Origin: an uncultured Bacilli bacterium
GTDB lineage: Bacteria; Bacillota_I; Bacilli_A; RFN20; CAG-631
NCBI GenBank assembly: GCA_934201705.1
Contig: CAKPXF010000026.1
Coordinates: forward strand, 1-36,453
Direction: 5' to 3'
DNA length: 36,453 nucleotides
Shown: positions 25,412-34,037 of the stretch, piece after piece
Position numbering within the stretch: the first letter of the stretch is position 1
How the letters are laid out: each line of letters begins with the position of its first letter
Program-made: the position numbers and the translations under genes
The notes under the pieces: generated by a model
What the model was told of the DNA's origin: nothing
What the model saw: the letters and a program-made list of their open reading frames with translations, nothing else
The model's database searches: none

Positions 25412-28400
25412 ATGAGAGAATATTATTTTAAAAATGGTGAATTTATTATTGAAAATTATGATAAACAAAGAGTATTTTCAAGCTTTTTACCAGCAATTGC
25501 TGGTAAAAAAGGAATACCATTATGGGCATTTTATGTAAATAGAGGACAAATAATGTCTTCATTTGGTGTAAAAGATAAAAATGGCGCAATACTGGAATTC
25601 TTCCCAGCTTATACTGCCTATGAGGTTATTAATAGAATTGGCTTTCGTACTTTTGTAAGAATAAATAACAATGTTCACGAAATATTTGCTAACAATTCTT
25701 TAAAATGCAAAAGAAGAATGAAAATAAAAAAAGAGCAAGTAAGTATTGAAGAAATCAATTATTCCTTAAAACTTAAGGTTGAAGTGACTTATTATACTCT
25801 TCCAAATGAAAATATTGCTGCTTTAATTAGAAACGTTAAAATAACAAATCTAGCACCATACAAAAGAAATATAGAAATTTTAGATGGATTAAGTCAAATT
25901 TTTCCACCACATACAGAGCATGGAACATTTAAGGTAATGTCTAATTTACAAAGAAGCTGGATGGAGGTAATTGGTTTAAAGGAAACAGATACTGCTTTTT
26001 ATAAATATAGTGCTTCAACTGCCGATTCAGCAGAAGTAAATGAAGTAATAGAGGGCAACTTTTATATGTCAATGGTAAATGGTAAAAAGACTAAGCCTAT
26101 CGTTGATCCTGTTACAATTTTTGGCTATGATACTTCCTATGAAAGAGCAATTAATTTTGTAAACAATTCTCTTGATAATTTATTAAAAATAAATCAATAC
26201 CCTGTTAATAAAGTATTATGTGGCTTTACACCAGCTAAAATTACTTTAAATGCTAAAGAAGTGGTAAGAATAGATACTATAATAGGTAACATTCATTCAT
26301 ACGATTCATATTTAAATGCAATTGATAGGCTTTTAAATGTTGATTATTTAAATAAAAAGCAAGAAGAAAATGCTGCATTAATTTCTTTAATGACTAATGA
26401 TGTTAAAACATCAACTAAAAACGATTTGTTCAATGAATATATCGAAGCAACATTTTTAGATAATATGCTACGTGGTGGATATCCATTTAACTTCAAGGAT
26501 GATAAGCAAAATGATCATATTTATTATTTGTTTTCTAGAAAGCATGGAGATTTAGAAAGAGATTACAATTGGTTTAATATTGAAAATGAATTTTATTCTC
26601 AAGGAAACGGAAACTTTAGAGATATATGCCAAAATAGAAGAAATGATTCGCTGATCAATTTAGACGTAAAGGATTATAATTTAAAATATTTTATGAATCT
26701 TATTCAACTAGATGGCTATAATCCCTTAGGTGTAAATGGGGCTACGTATAGCTTAAAAGAAGATGTTGATATAGACATGCTTGTAAAAAATAATTTTAAT
26801 GATAGAAATGACATCATGAAAAAAATTCTTTCAAGTAAGTTCACTCCTGGCAGTATTTTAAATGGACAAATAAATAATAATATAATAGCTAAAGTTTCTG
26901 ATGAAACATATATTAAAAATATTTTGGGTGCTAGTAAGCTAAATATTGAAGCTTCATTTAATGAAGGCTATTGGTGTGATCACTTTACTTATTTATTAGA
27001 TTTATATGAATCTTATATTAAGGTATATCCGGATAAGATTAAAGAAACTATGTTTTATGATAAAACATATAATTTCTTTGAATCACATGTTTATGTAAAA
27101 AATAGAGATGAAAAGATTTATTTAACAAAAAATAATACGATTAGACAATATGATGCTATTGGTAATGATGAAATTAAAATTAATAAATTCAATTTAAAAA
27201 TTAATCAAACAAATTGGGTAAAAAATAAAGATGGAAATGTCATTACTACTAATTTAATAAGTAAATTTTTCCTTCTTGCATTTACTAAATTTAATCTTTT
27301 AGATAACATGCAAATTGGCATTGAAATGGAAGCTAATAAGCCAGGGTGGAATGATGCATGTAATGGTCTTCCAGGACTATTTGGCTCATCAGTTGGTGAA
27401 ACATTTGAAACATATAGAATAGTTAAAATGCTAGTTGGATTACTAAATGAATATGAAAGAGAAAAATTATATCTTCCAAAGGAATTTTTAGCATTCGTAA
27501 GAGAAACTGAAAAATTATTAAAAGAAGAAAATGATTGCTTTAATTATTGGGATAAAGCAGCAGCTTTAAGAGAAAAATATCGTAATTATCTTCATGAAGG
27601 AGTAAGTGAAAATATAGAACTATCACTTGTTGAATTAAAAGAAATTATTGATTTAATGGATAAGAAATTAAAAGCAGCAATAAATAAGGCTAAAAATATT
27701 AGTCAGGGAATTATACCAACATTTCTTGTTTATGAAGTAAGTAAATACGAAAAATTAAATAAGAAGGGCTATAATGGCTATGAACTTGTAAAGCCTTTAG
27801 AATTTAAATTGCAGATACCTCCATATTTTTTAGAAGGTCCTGCAAGATTGATGAAAATAGATGATGACACTACTTATTTGAAAAATATGTATTTAAAGAT
27901 AAAAGATAGTGGAATTTACGATAGCGAATTGAAGATGTATAAAACAAGTGAGCCTTTAGATAATGTAAATAACGAATTTGGTAGAATAAGAGGCTTTAAT
28001 AAGGGCTGGCTTGAAAGAGAATCTAATTTCATGCACATGACTTATAAATATTTATACGGCTTGTTAAATGCTAACTTATATGATGAATTTTTCAAAGAAA
28101 TTAAAACAAATATGGTTTGTAATATGAATCCAAAATTGTATGGAAGAAGTCCACTAGAGCATTGTTCATTTATTGCCACAAGCAATAATTTAGATAAAAA
28201 TGTTCATGGTCAAGGCTTTGTTGCACGTCTTTCAGGTTCAACAGCAGAAATGTTAAGTGTTTATTTATATATGATGATTGGTAAACAGCCATTTACTTAT
28301 AAAAATAATATATTATACTTTTCATTAAATCCAATTTTAACTAAAAAATTCTTTAAAGAAGATCATACATTAAGCTTTACATTGTTTTCGAAAATAAAAG

Positions 28401-28564
28401 TAACATATGTAAATGAAAATAACATCGATACTTACAAAGGTAAAGTTATCTCTTATACATTGAAAAATAAAAATTCAAGTAAAACAATAGACGAAATTAA
28501 AAATCAAGATGCTATTGATATTAGAAATTTGAAGTATGATGAAATAATTGCTGTAATTAAATAA
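25412..28564 (+). CDS. GH94/GH161-like beta-glucan phosphorylase
   Basis: A 1050-residue cytosolic protein of the cellobiose-phosphorylase superfamily. It has an N-terminal beta-sandwich (about 1-310), a helical linker and an (alpha/alpha)6 barrel. The barrel carries FNEGYWCDHFTYLLDLYESY and the catalytic-acid motif KPGWNDACNGLPGLFGSS, where D648 is the expected proton donor. Its length, the GWND...GLPGLFGSS form and the setting with laminarinase-type genes fit GH161 (beta-1,3-glucan phosphorylase) better than classical GH94, which is about 800 residues. It would split imported oligosaccharides with phosphate to give glucose 1-phosphate, saving ATP. AGGAGG precedes ATG 25412. Family choice is from memory of motifs and needs a profile search. 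Confidence 0.75.
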   Translation: MREYYFKNGEFIIENYDKQRVFSSFLPAIAGKKGIPLWAFYVNRGQIMSSFGVKDKNGAILEFFPAYTAYEVINRIGFRTFVRINNNVHEIFANNSLKCKRRMKIKKEQVSIEEINYSLKLKVEVTYYTLPNENIAALIRNVKITNLAPYKRNIEILDGLSQIFPPHTEHGTFKVMSNLQRSWMEVIGLKETDTAFYKYSASTADSAEVNEVIEGNFYMSMVNGKKTKPIVDPVTIFGYDTSYERAINFVNNSLDNLLKINQYPVNKVLCGFTPAKITLNAKEVVRIDTIIGNIHSYDSYLNAIDRLLNVDYLNKKQEENAALISLMTNDVKTSTKNDLFNEYIEATFLDNMLRGGYPFNFKDDKQNDHIYYLFSRKHGDLERDYNWFNIENEFYSQGNGNFRDICQNRRNDSLINLDVKDYNLKYFMNLIQLDGYNPLGVNGATYSLKEDVDIDMLVKNNFNDRNDIMKKILSSKFTPGSILNGQINNNIIAKVSDETYIKNILGASKLNIEASFNEGYWCDHFTYLLDLYESYIKVYPDKIKETMFYDKTYNFFESHVYVKNRDEKIYLTKNNTIRQYDAIGNDEIKINKFNLKINQTNWVKNKDGNVITTNLISKFFLLAFTKFNLLDNMQIGIEMEANKPGWNDACNGLPGLFGSSVGETFETYRIVKMLVGLLNEYEREKLYLPKEFLAFVRETEKLLKEENDCFNYWDKAAALREKYRNYLHEGVSENIELSLVELKEIIDLMDKKLKAAINKAKNISQGIIPTFLVYEVSKYEKLNKKGYNGYELVKPLEFKLQIPPYFLEGPARLMKIDDDTTYLKNMYLKIKDSGIYDSELKMYKTSEPLDNVNNEFGRIRGFNKGWLERESNFMHMTYKYLYGLLNANLYDEFFKEIKTNMVCNMNPKLYGRSPLEHCSFIATSNNLDKNVHGQGFVARLSGSTAEMLSVYLYMMIGKQPFTYKNNILYFSLNPILTKKFFKEDHTLSFTLFSKIKVTYVNENNIDTYKGKVISYTLKNKNSSKTIDEIKNQDAIDIRNLKYDEIIAVIK

Positions 28565-28576
28565 GGAGGGTTTAGT

Positions 28577-30589
28577 ATGGTAAAATATGATTTCCCCAAA
28601 GATTTTATTTTAGGTGTGGCAACGGCATCATACCAAATAGAAGGAAGTAGAGAAAAACTTGATAATTGTATTTGGGATGATTTTGCAAAAATTGACGGTA
28701 AGGTATTTAATCATCAGGATGGTTTAAATGCTTGTAAATCTTATGAATTAATTGATAAGGATATAGAAATAATTAAATCATTGCATTTTAAATCATATCG
28801 TTTTTCAATTAGTTGGACAAGAATTATAAAAAATGGTACTGGTGAAGTATTACAAGATGGTATAAATTATTACAAGTATTTAATTAAAAAATTAAAAGAA
28901 AATGACATTATTCCTTTTGTCACTCTTTATCATTGGGATTTGCCTAGTGTTTTACAAGCTAAAGGCGGTTGGGAAAATGATGAAATTGTTGAATGGTTTT
29001 TGTATTATTGTAGGGTGGTGTTTGATGCTTTTCAGGATGATGTTAGCTATTATGTAACAATAAATGAGCCATATTGTATAGTGAATTTAGGCTATGGAAG
29101 TGGTATGCATGCCCCAGGTATATGCTCATTAAAAAGCCAAGTTAAGGCATCAATAAATGTTTTAAAAGCTAATGGTGCCGCAATAAGGCTTTATAAAAGC
29201 TTAAATTATTCAGGTAAAATTGGTATTTGCTTAAATATAAATGACATTGAACCAATAAATGAAAAAGCAATTACTGCAGCAAATAATATAAAAGATAGAG
29301 GTTTATGGTGGTATTTTTATCCAACAGCTTGTGGCTATTTAAAAAAAGAGACCATTGATTATTTTAAAAAAGAAAATGTATTTCCTTCCTTAAGTGAAGA
29401 AGATTATAATCTTATTACAACAAAAGGAGACTTTTTAGGCTTAAATCATTATAATCCTGAATATGTTGATGAAAATGGCAATACAATAGCAAGAAACGAT
29501 TTAGATCATAATTCAATGGGCTGGATAATCGAGCCTATTGGACTATATCGTGTTTTAAAAGAAATCACTAGTAAAACTGATTTAGATATATATGTGCTTG
29601 AAAATGGAACTGCAACTAATAATTCAAAAAATGAAGAAATAAACGATACAAAAAGAGTAAAATACTATCAGGATTATTTAAAGGTTGTTGAAAGATGTAT
29701 CCATGAAAGCATGCCAATAAAAGGCTATTTTGCTTGGTCGCTTCTTGATAACTTTGAATGGGCATATGGCTATAGTCAAAGATTTGGAATAGTATATGTT
29801 GATTTTAATACGTATGAAAGGACTATTAAGCAAAGTGGGTATTTTTTAAAAAATGTATGTGATCAAATCGGTAAAAAAACATTGATTTTTGATGAAAGCT
29901 TTTCTGGCAATTCTTTAGATTTAAATAAATGGAATATTATAGAACGAGGAAATGGCTTTGGAAATAATGAAGATCAATACTATACAAGTAGTTCTAAAAA
30001 TATAAAGATAGAAGATAACACACTACGCATTATTGCCTTAAAGGAAGACTTTAAAAATAGGCACTACACTAGTGCTAAAATTACGACAAAGCAAGGCTTT
30101 ATGTATGGGCACTTTGAAATAATTGCTAAGGTTCCAAAAGGAAATGGTGCATGGCCTGCAGTTTGGATGATGCCAACTTCAAAAATAGACCCTTGGCCAT
30201 TATGTGGAGAAATAGATATAGTAGAATGTGTTGGAAGAAACCCAAATACTATGCATTTTTCTTTACATACACAAAAATATAATCATATGTATGATACACA
30301 AAGAACAGCTGTAATAAAAATTAAAAATACAGCTAGTAAGTACCATTTATATGAAATGGATTGGACAAAAGATTATATTAGCTTTTATATTGATAAAATA
30401 GAGTTTGCTAAGTTCTATAAAAATGATGTAAAATATACAAAAGGCAAAGAAAGCTGGCCTTTTGATCAACCTTTCTACCTAATTTGTAATCTTGCAGTTG
30501 GTGGAAATTGGGGTGGAAAAATTGATGATAAGGCTTTTCCAATGGAGTTTGACATAAAATCTATTAAAATATATAAGTGGGATGATTAA
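28577..30589 (+). CDS. GH1 beta-glucosidase fused to a GH16 laminarinase domain
   Basis: A 670-residue chain without signal peptide. Residues 1 to about 433 are a complete GH1 barrel: FILGVATASYQIEG, acid/base E164 in TINEP, nucleophile E342 in VLENG, and the aglycone-side DNFEWAYGYSQRFG. Residues about 434-670 are a GH16 domain of the beta-1,3(4)-glucanase type with GEIDIVE: nucleophile E545, D547 and acid/base E550, plus AWPAVWMMP and NLAVGGNWGG. All catalytic residues of both domains are present. The join has almost no linker. An internal endo-glucanase plus exo-glucosidase in one chain would process long imported beta-1,3-glucans; this is inference. AAGGAGGG precedes ATG 28577. I cannot see a sign of artefactual fusion, as the frame is open through the junction. 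Confidence 0.9.
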   Translation: MVKYDFPKDFILGVATASYQIEGSREKLDNCIWDDFAKIDGKVFNHQDGLNACKSYELIDKDIEIIKSLHFKSYRFSISWTRIIKNGTGEVLQDGINYYKYLIKKLKENDIIPFVTLYHWDLPSVLQAKGGWENDEIVEWFLYYCRVVFDAFQDDVSYYVTINEPYCIVNLGYGSGMHAPGICSLKSQVKASINVLKANGAAIRLYKSLNYSGKIGICLNINDIEPINEKAITAANNIKDRGLWWYFYPTACGYLKKETIDYFKKENVFPSLSEEDYNLITTKGDFLGLNHYNPEYVDENGNTIARNDLDHNSMGWIIEPIGLYRVLKEITSKTDLDIYVLENGTATNNSKNEEINDTKRVKYYQDYLKVVERCIHESMPIKGYFAWSLLDNFEWAYGYSQRFGIVYVDFNTYERTIKQSGYFLKNVCDQIGKKTLIFDESFSGNSLDLNKWNIIERGNGFGNNEDQYYTSSSKNIKIEDNTLRIIALKEDFKNRHYTSAKITTKQGFMYGHFEIIAKVPKGNGAWPAVWMMPTSKIDPWPLCGEIDIVECVGRNPNTMHFSLHTQKYNHMYDTQRTAVIKIKNTASKYHLYEMDWTKDYISFYIDKIEFAKFYKNDVKYTKGKESWPFDQPFYLICNLAVGGNWGGKIDDKAFPMEFDIKSIKIYKWDD

Positions 30590-30591
30590 TC

Positions 30592-31611
30592 ATGGCAAAA
30601 AAAACAATTTATGAATTAGCAAAAGAACTTGAAATAGCACCATCTACTATTTCTAAGGCTTTAAATAATGTTAAAGGGGTAAATGAAAAAACTCGAAAAA
30701 GAATTATGGAGTATGCTAAATCTACAGGTTACGTTGCTAATCCAACCGCAAGAGCATTAAAAAGCAAAAGAAATTTTACTATAGGAATATTATATTCAGA
30801 AGAATCTCACATAGGTCTTGAGCATCCATTTTTTTCGCCTGTTTTACAAAGCGCTAAGGAATTTTTAGAAAATAAAGGCTATGATTTAATATTTATTAAC
30901 TCAAAATCAAAGGATTATTCAAGCTATGCAGAATTTTGTGAACTAAGAAATATTGCGGGTATTTTTGTTGTTTCTGCAAGCAAGGATGATATATTATTAA
31001 AAGAACTTGTTTGCGATAACTCATTTAAGGTTGTTGCTACTGATTACATTAATGATGATGTCCCAACAGTATTATCAGATAATTATGATGCTGTTAAGCA
31101 ATTAATAGAATATTTTAAAAAATGTAATTTTAAAAATGTTGGGATTTTATGCATTCCTAATGGTGTTAGAAGCTTTAAAGAAAGATATAACGCTTTTTTG
31201 AGTGAATGTATCAAAAATGATATTAAAGTTGCTAATGAAAATATAATTGTTGCTACTGATTATTCTTTTTCAAGTGCATATAAAGCAATGACTAATTATT
31301 TAAAGAATAAAAAAGAGCTTCCAGAAGCAATTTTTGCTCTTTCTGATATTTTTGGAGTTGCAGCAATTAAAGCTTTAACAGACTTTAATTATAACGTACC
31401 TAATAATTGCTCTATAATTGGCTTTGATGATATTGAACTTGGAAGATACGTAACCCCATCTCTTTCAACTTTAAAGCAAAATACAAAGGAAATTGGCGAA
31501 ACAGCAGCAAAAATTCTACTTGGCCAATTAAATGGAGTAGAACTTACAGAAAAAATCACTCGTGTTAAAACAACACTTATTATAAGAAATTCATCAAAAG
31601 GAGTACAATAA
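30592..31611 (+). CDS. LacI family transcriptional regulator of the glucan cluster
   Basis: The 339-residue protein has an N-terminal LacI helix-turn-helix (TIYELAKELEIAPSTISKAL, residues 5-24), the hinge helix (NPTARALKSKR) and a periplasmic-binding-like effector domain from about 62 (FTIGILYSEES). The segment CSIIGFDDIELGRYVTPSLS is typical of the family. It is encoded inside the cluster, 2 nt after the fusion gene and overlapping the next gene by 1 nt, so it is probably autoregulated through the promoter at 8633. The matching operators are the palindromes at 8607-8628 and 8721-8738. The inducer is expected to be a short beta-glucan oligosaccharide or its phosphorolysis product. Confidence 0.9.
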   Translation: MAKKTIYELAKELEIAPSTISKALNNVKGVNEKTRKRIMEYAKSTGYVANPTARALKSKRNFTIGILYSEESHIGLEHPFFSPVLQSAKEFLENKGYDLIFINSKSKDYSSYAEFCELRNIAGIFVVSASKDDILLKELVCDNSFKVVATDYINDDVPTVLSDNYDAVKQLIEYFKKCNFKNVGILCIPNGVRSFKERYNAFLSECIKNDIKVANENIIVATDYSFSSAYKAMTNYLKNKKELPEAIFALSDIFGVAAIKALTDFNYNVPNNCSIIGFDDIELGRYVTPSLSTLKQNTKEIGETAAKILLGQLNGVELTEKITRVKTTLIIRNSSKGVQ

Positions 31612-32900
31612 TGAAAAAAAACAATTTAATTTTATCATGTTTAGTGTCATTACTTATAGCATCATGCAGTGTTGATAATTCAACAATAGATGATTCATCT
31701 ATTCATGATATTTCGCAATCAAGTAATGTTATTGGCGAAAGCCCTGTTTTCAAGGGAAATAGAGATTTTATTTTTGCACTTGATGAGCAAGCCATTCCAC
31801 TTGTTGTTTCTAAATATGATTTTATTGCTAAAACGACAGCTAATGATAAAGAAGATGGCGATTTAACAAGTAAGATTACTTTCTCTGTTTACAATTATTA
31901 TACTAAAGAAGAAGTAAATGTAATCGATTTATCAATAGATGGAAAATATATATTAAACTATTATGTTGAAGATAGTAATGGTAATAAAACTGTAGAAAGA
32001 AATTATATAATTGTTGGAGATCCTGTTGCTAATTTAGATGAAAATGGTAATTTAAAAGCATTTCCTAACATTACAGAAAGTGAATATGAAAAAATATCTT
32101 CAACTTATAAATTAGTCTTTGATGAAGATTATAATTATACTGGAGCACCTGGCACTGTCGAAAATGAAAACGATTATAATGGATATACTTATCAGCTTGG
32201 TGGCGGTGGCTGGGGAAATAATGAAGTCCAAATATATGAAAAGAATGAGAGAACATGCTACGTAAGTGATGGAAAATTAAAAATTTCTGTTGTCAAAGAT
32301 GGAGATACTTATTATTCAGCAAGGCTTAATACTTCAAATGCTCTTTCAAAGGATTGGACTTATGGAAAATATGAAGTAATTGCTAAAGTTCCTCAAGCAC
32401 AAGGACCTTGGCCTGCAATTTGGATGATGCCAAATGATTATTACCATTATGGTGCTTGGCCAAAATGCGGAGAAATTGACATTATGGAAACCTCATACTT
32501 GTTTTTAGGAAAAATTTTAGGAACTGTACATGTTAATAATTTTAATGGAATGAATGGCAAGCAAAAAGGAAGTAGTATACTTTGTAATACTATAGATAGT
32601 GAATATCATAAATATTCGATTGAATGGCTACCAGATCGTATTGCTTTTTATTTTGATGATAAGAAGTATTTTACATACCAACCAAAATACTATTTAAGTA
32701 GTGAAAGTGAAAAAATCACAACAGATATTTGGCCATTTGATTATTCCTTCCATTTTATTTTTAATATTGCAATGGGTGGAAATATGGGCGGAGCTATTTC
32801 TCCAACATTATTTGAAAAAAACAATGAAATTGCTATGTATATAGATAAAGTTAGTGTTTATCAATCTACATATGTTAATGAAAAATATTTAAAGAAATAA
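31611..32900 (+). CDS. Secreted GH16 beta-glucanase lipoprotein (laminarinase type)
   Basis: This 429-residue lipoprotein (LIASC, C19) has a linker and then a DUF5011-like Ig domain (about 45-145). The GH16 domain (about 165-425) carries GEIDIMET: nucleophile E288, D290 and acid/base E293. WPAIWMMP and FNIAMGGNMGG line the cleft. The long YGKYEVIAKVPQ region and the overall form fit endo-beta-1,3-glucanases. It should open the polymer outside the cell and feed the binding proteins. Its domain resembles the GH16 part of the fusion at 28577, so one probably arose by duplication and relocation. GGAG precedes the start, which overlaps the LacI stop by 1 nt. It ends the cluster, with its stop directly abutting the convergent gene's stop and no room for a separate terminator. 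Confidence 0.92.
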   Translation: MKKNNLILSCLVSLLIASCSVDNSTIDDSSIHDISQSSNVIGESPVFKGNRDFIFALDEQAIPLVVSKYDFIAKTTANDKEDGDLTSKITFSVYNYYTKEEVNVIDLSIDGKYILNYYVEDSNGNKTVERNYIIVGDPVANLDENGNLKAFPNITESEYEKISSTYKLVFDEDYNYTGAPGTVENENDYNGYTYQLGGGGWGNNEVQIYEKNERTCYVSDGKLKISVVKDGDTYYSARLNTSNALSKDWTYGKYEVIAKVPQAQGPWPAIWMMPNDYYHYGAWPKCGEIDIMETSYLFLGKILGTVHVNNFNGMNGKQKGSSILCNTIDSEYHKYSIEWLPDRIAFYFDDKKYFTYQPKYYLSSESEKITTDIWPFDYSFHFIFNIAMGGNMGGAISPTLFEKNNEIAMYIDKVSVYQSTYVNEKYLKK

Positions 32901-33884
32901 TTAATTATTTTCATAAAAGTTATAAGCTCTTTTATAAAAGCTTTTCATTCTATTTTTAAGATTAATAGGTTCAATAACTAAAGCATGGCTTCCAAATCTT
33001 GAAAAGTAAAATGCTAGCTCATCCTCTGAGCAAGTAAATGTATAAATATCCTCTTCAATGCTATCAGGTATTGGTCTATTTAAATAAAACTTTTTAAAAA
33101 ATGATTGACCTTTTTTGGTTAGCTTTATTTTTGTTTTAATAATTCTATACTCAATATATCTAGGACCATATTCTAAGCAGCTATCAAATTTATCTATTTC
33201 TTCTTTAGATAATTGATAGCTGTTTTTACTTTTAATGACATTATTACATTTAAAAAGGTGAAGTGAAAAAATCCTTAAAACATTATTTCTTTTAATTCCA
33301 GTGATTAAGTAGTTATATAATTCATCATTTGTTCTTACAACCTTATAAGGAATTAATTCTAATTTAGAGTTTTTTAGGCTAATAATTATAGTCTTTTTAT
33401 TTGAAATAGCTGATTCAATTGTTTTTAAATCATTTGCAAAAACAATTCTTTCTCTTTCATCTTGAGGAAGCTTAGCGTAGCTATTAAATAAGTTACGATA
33501 AAAGTTACTAATGCTATTGCCTTTTAGTTCTTCTACTTCTATTTCCTCATACATATTAATTAAACCTTTTGATGGACGGAATGAAATATAAAAGCCATGG
33601 CTTCTATTTGTTTTATCTTCATTTTTGCAATTGTATAATTGTTCAATACTATTAAGAATATCATTTATAGCTGTGTCACTAATTTTGTTTTCTAAAATAT
33701 TATATAGTTCGCTTCTTAGCTTATTTGATTCTTGCTTATATATTTCATACATTCCACAACAAACAGTATTATAAAAAAGATTTTTATTTGGAATTTTATC
33801 TTTTAAATTAAAGCTAAATGATTCCATATCATGAATTAGTAAATTATAGGTGTTATAGCTTAAATTAACTTTTATTTTTTCCAT
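32901..33884 (-). CDS. WYL domain transcriptional regulator
   Basis: The 327-residue protein has a short N-terminal region (KIKVNLSYNTYNLLIHDMES, then NLFYNTVCCGMYEIY) resembling a ribbon-helix-helix. A middle WYL domain (about 150-235, with LIPYKVVRTNDELYNYLITG) is followed by a WCX-type tail (FYFSRFGSHALVIEPINLKN). WYL proteins control diverse stress, defence and DNA-repair genes, often by sensing nucleotide or nucleic-acid ligands. Here the gene is divergent from rtcB with 153 nt between starts, so rtcB is the obvious target. GGGGTGA lies 6 nt before its ATG. Assignment of the N-terminal fold is inference; the WYL call is firmer. Confidence 0.75.
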   Translation of the reverse strand: MEKIKVNLSYNTYNLLIHDMESFSFNLKDKIPNKNLFYNTVCCGMYEIYKQESNKLRSELYNILENKISDTAINDILNSIEQLYNCKNEDKTNRSHGFYISFRPSKGLINMYEEIEVEELKGNSISNFYRNLFNSYAKLPQDERERIVFANDLKTIESAISNKKTIIISLKNSKLELIPYKVVRTNDELYNYLITGIKRNNVLRIFSLHLFKCNNVIKSKNSYQLSKEEIDKFDSCLEYGPRYIEYRIIKTKIKLTKKGQSFFKKFYLNRPIPDSIEEDIYTFTCSEDELAFYFSRFGSHALVIEPINLKNRMKSFYKRAYNFYENN

Positions 33885-33906
33885 TATTTGTCACCCCATA
33901 ATATAA

Positions 33907-34018
33907 TTGTCCACTAAATGTGTTCAAAAATCAAGCAAAATTTATACTAGTTTGAATAATGTGAACAAATAATATTTTTTAATTGCACATTTTTATGAAC
34001 ATTTTAATTTCATATAAT
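33907..34018. promoter_or_regulatory. WYL-rtcB intergenic control region
   Basis: TGTTCA (33921-33926) and TGAACA (33962-33967) form an inverted pair. A further TGAACA at 33996-34001 repeats the second half-site 34 bp later. A -10 TATAAT for rtcB is at 34013-34018, without a recognisable -35 at the right distance. The half-sites are plausible binding positions for the WYL protein, and the weak -35 would suit activation. Confidence 0.45.
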
Positions 34019-34037
34019 ATTAGTGGAGATGATAAAA

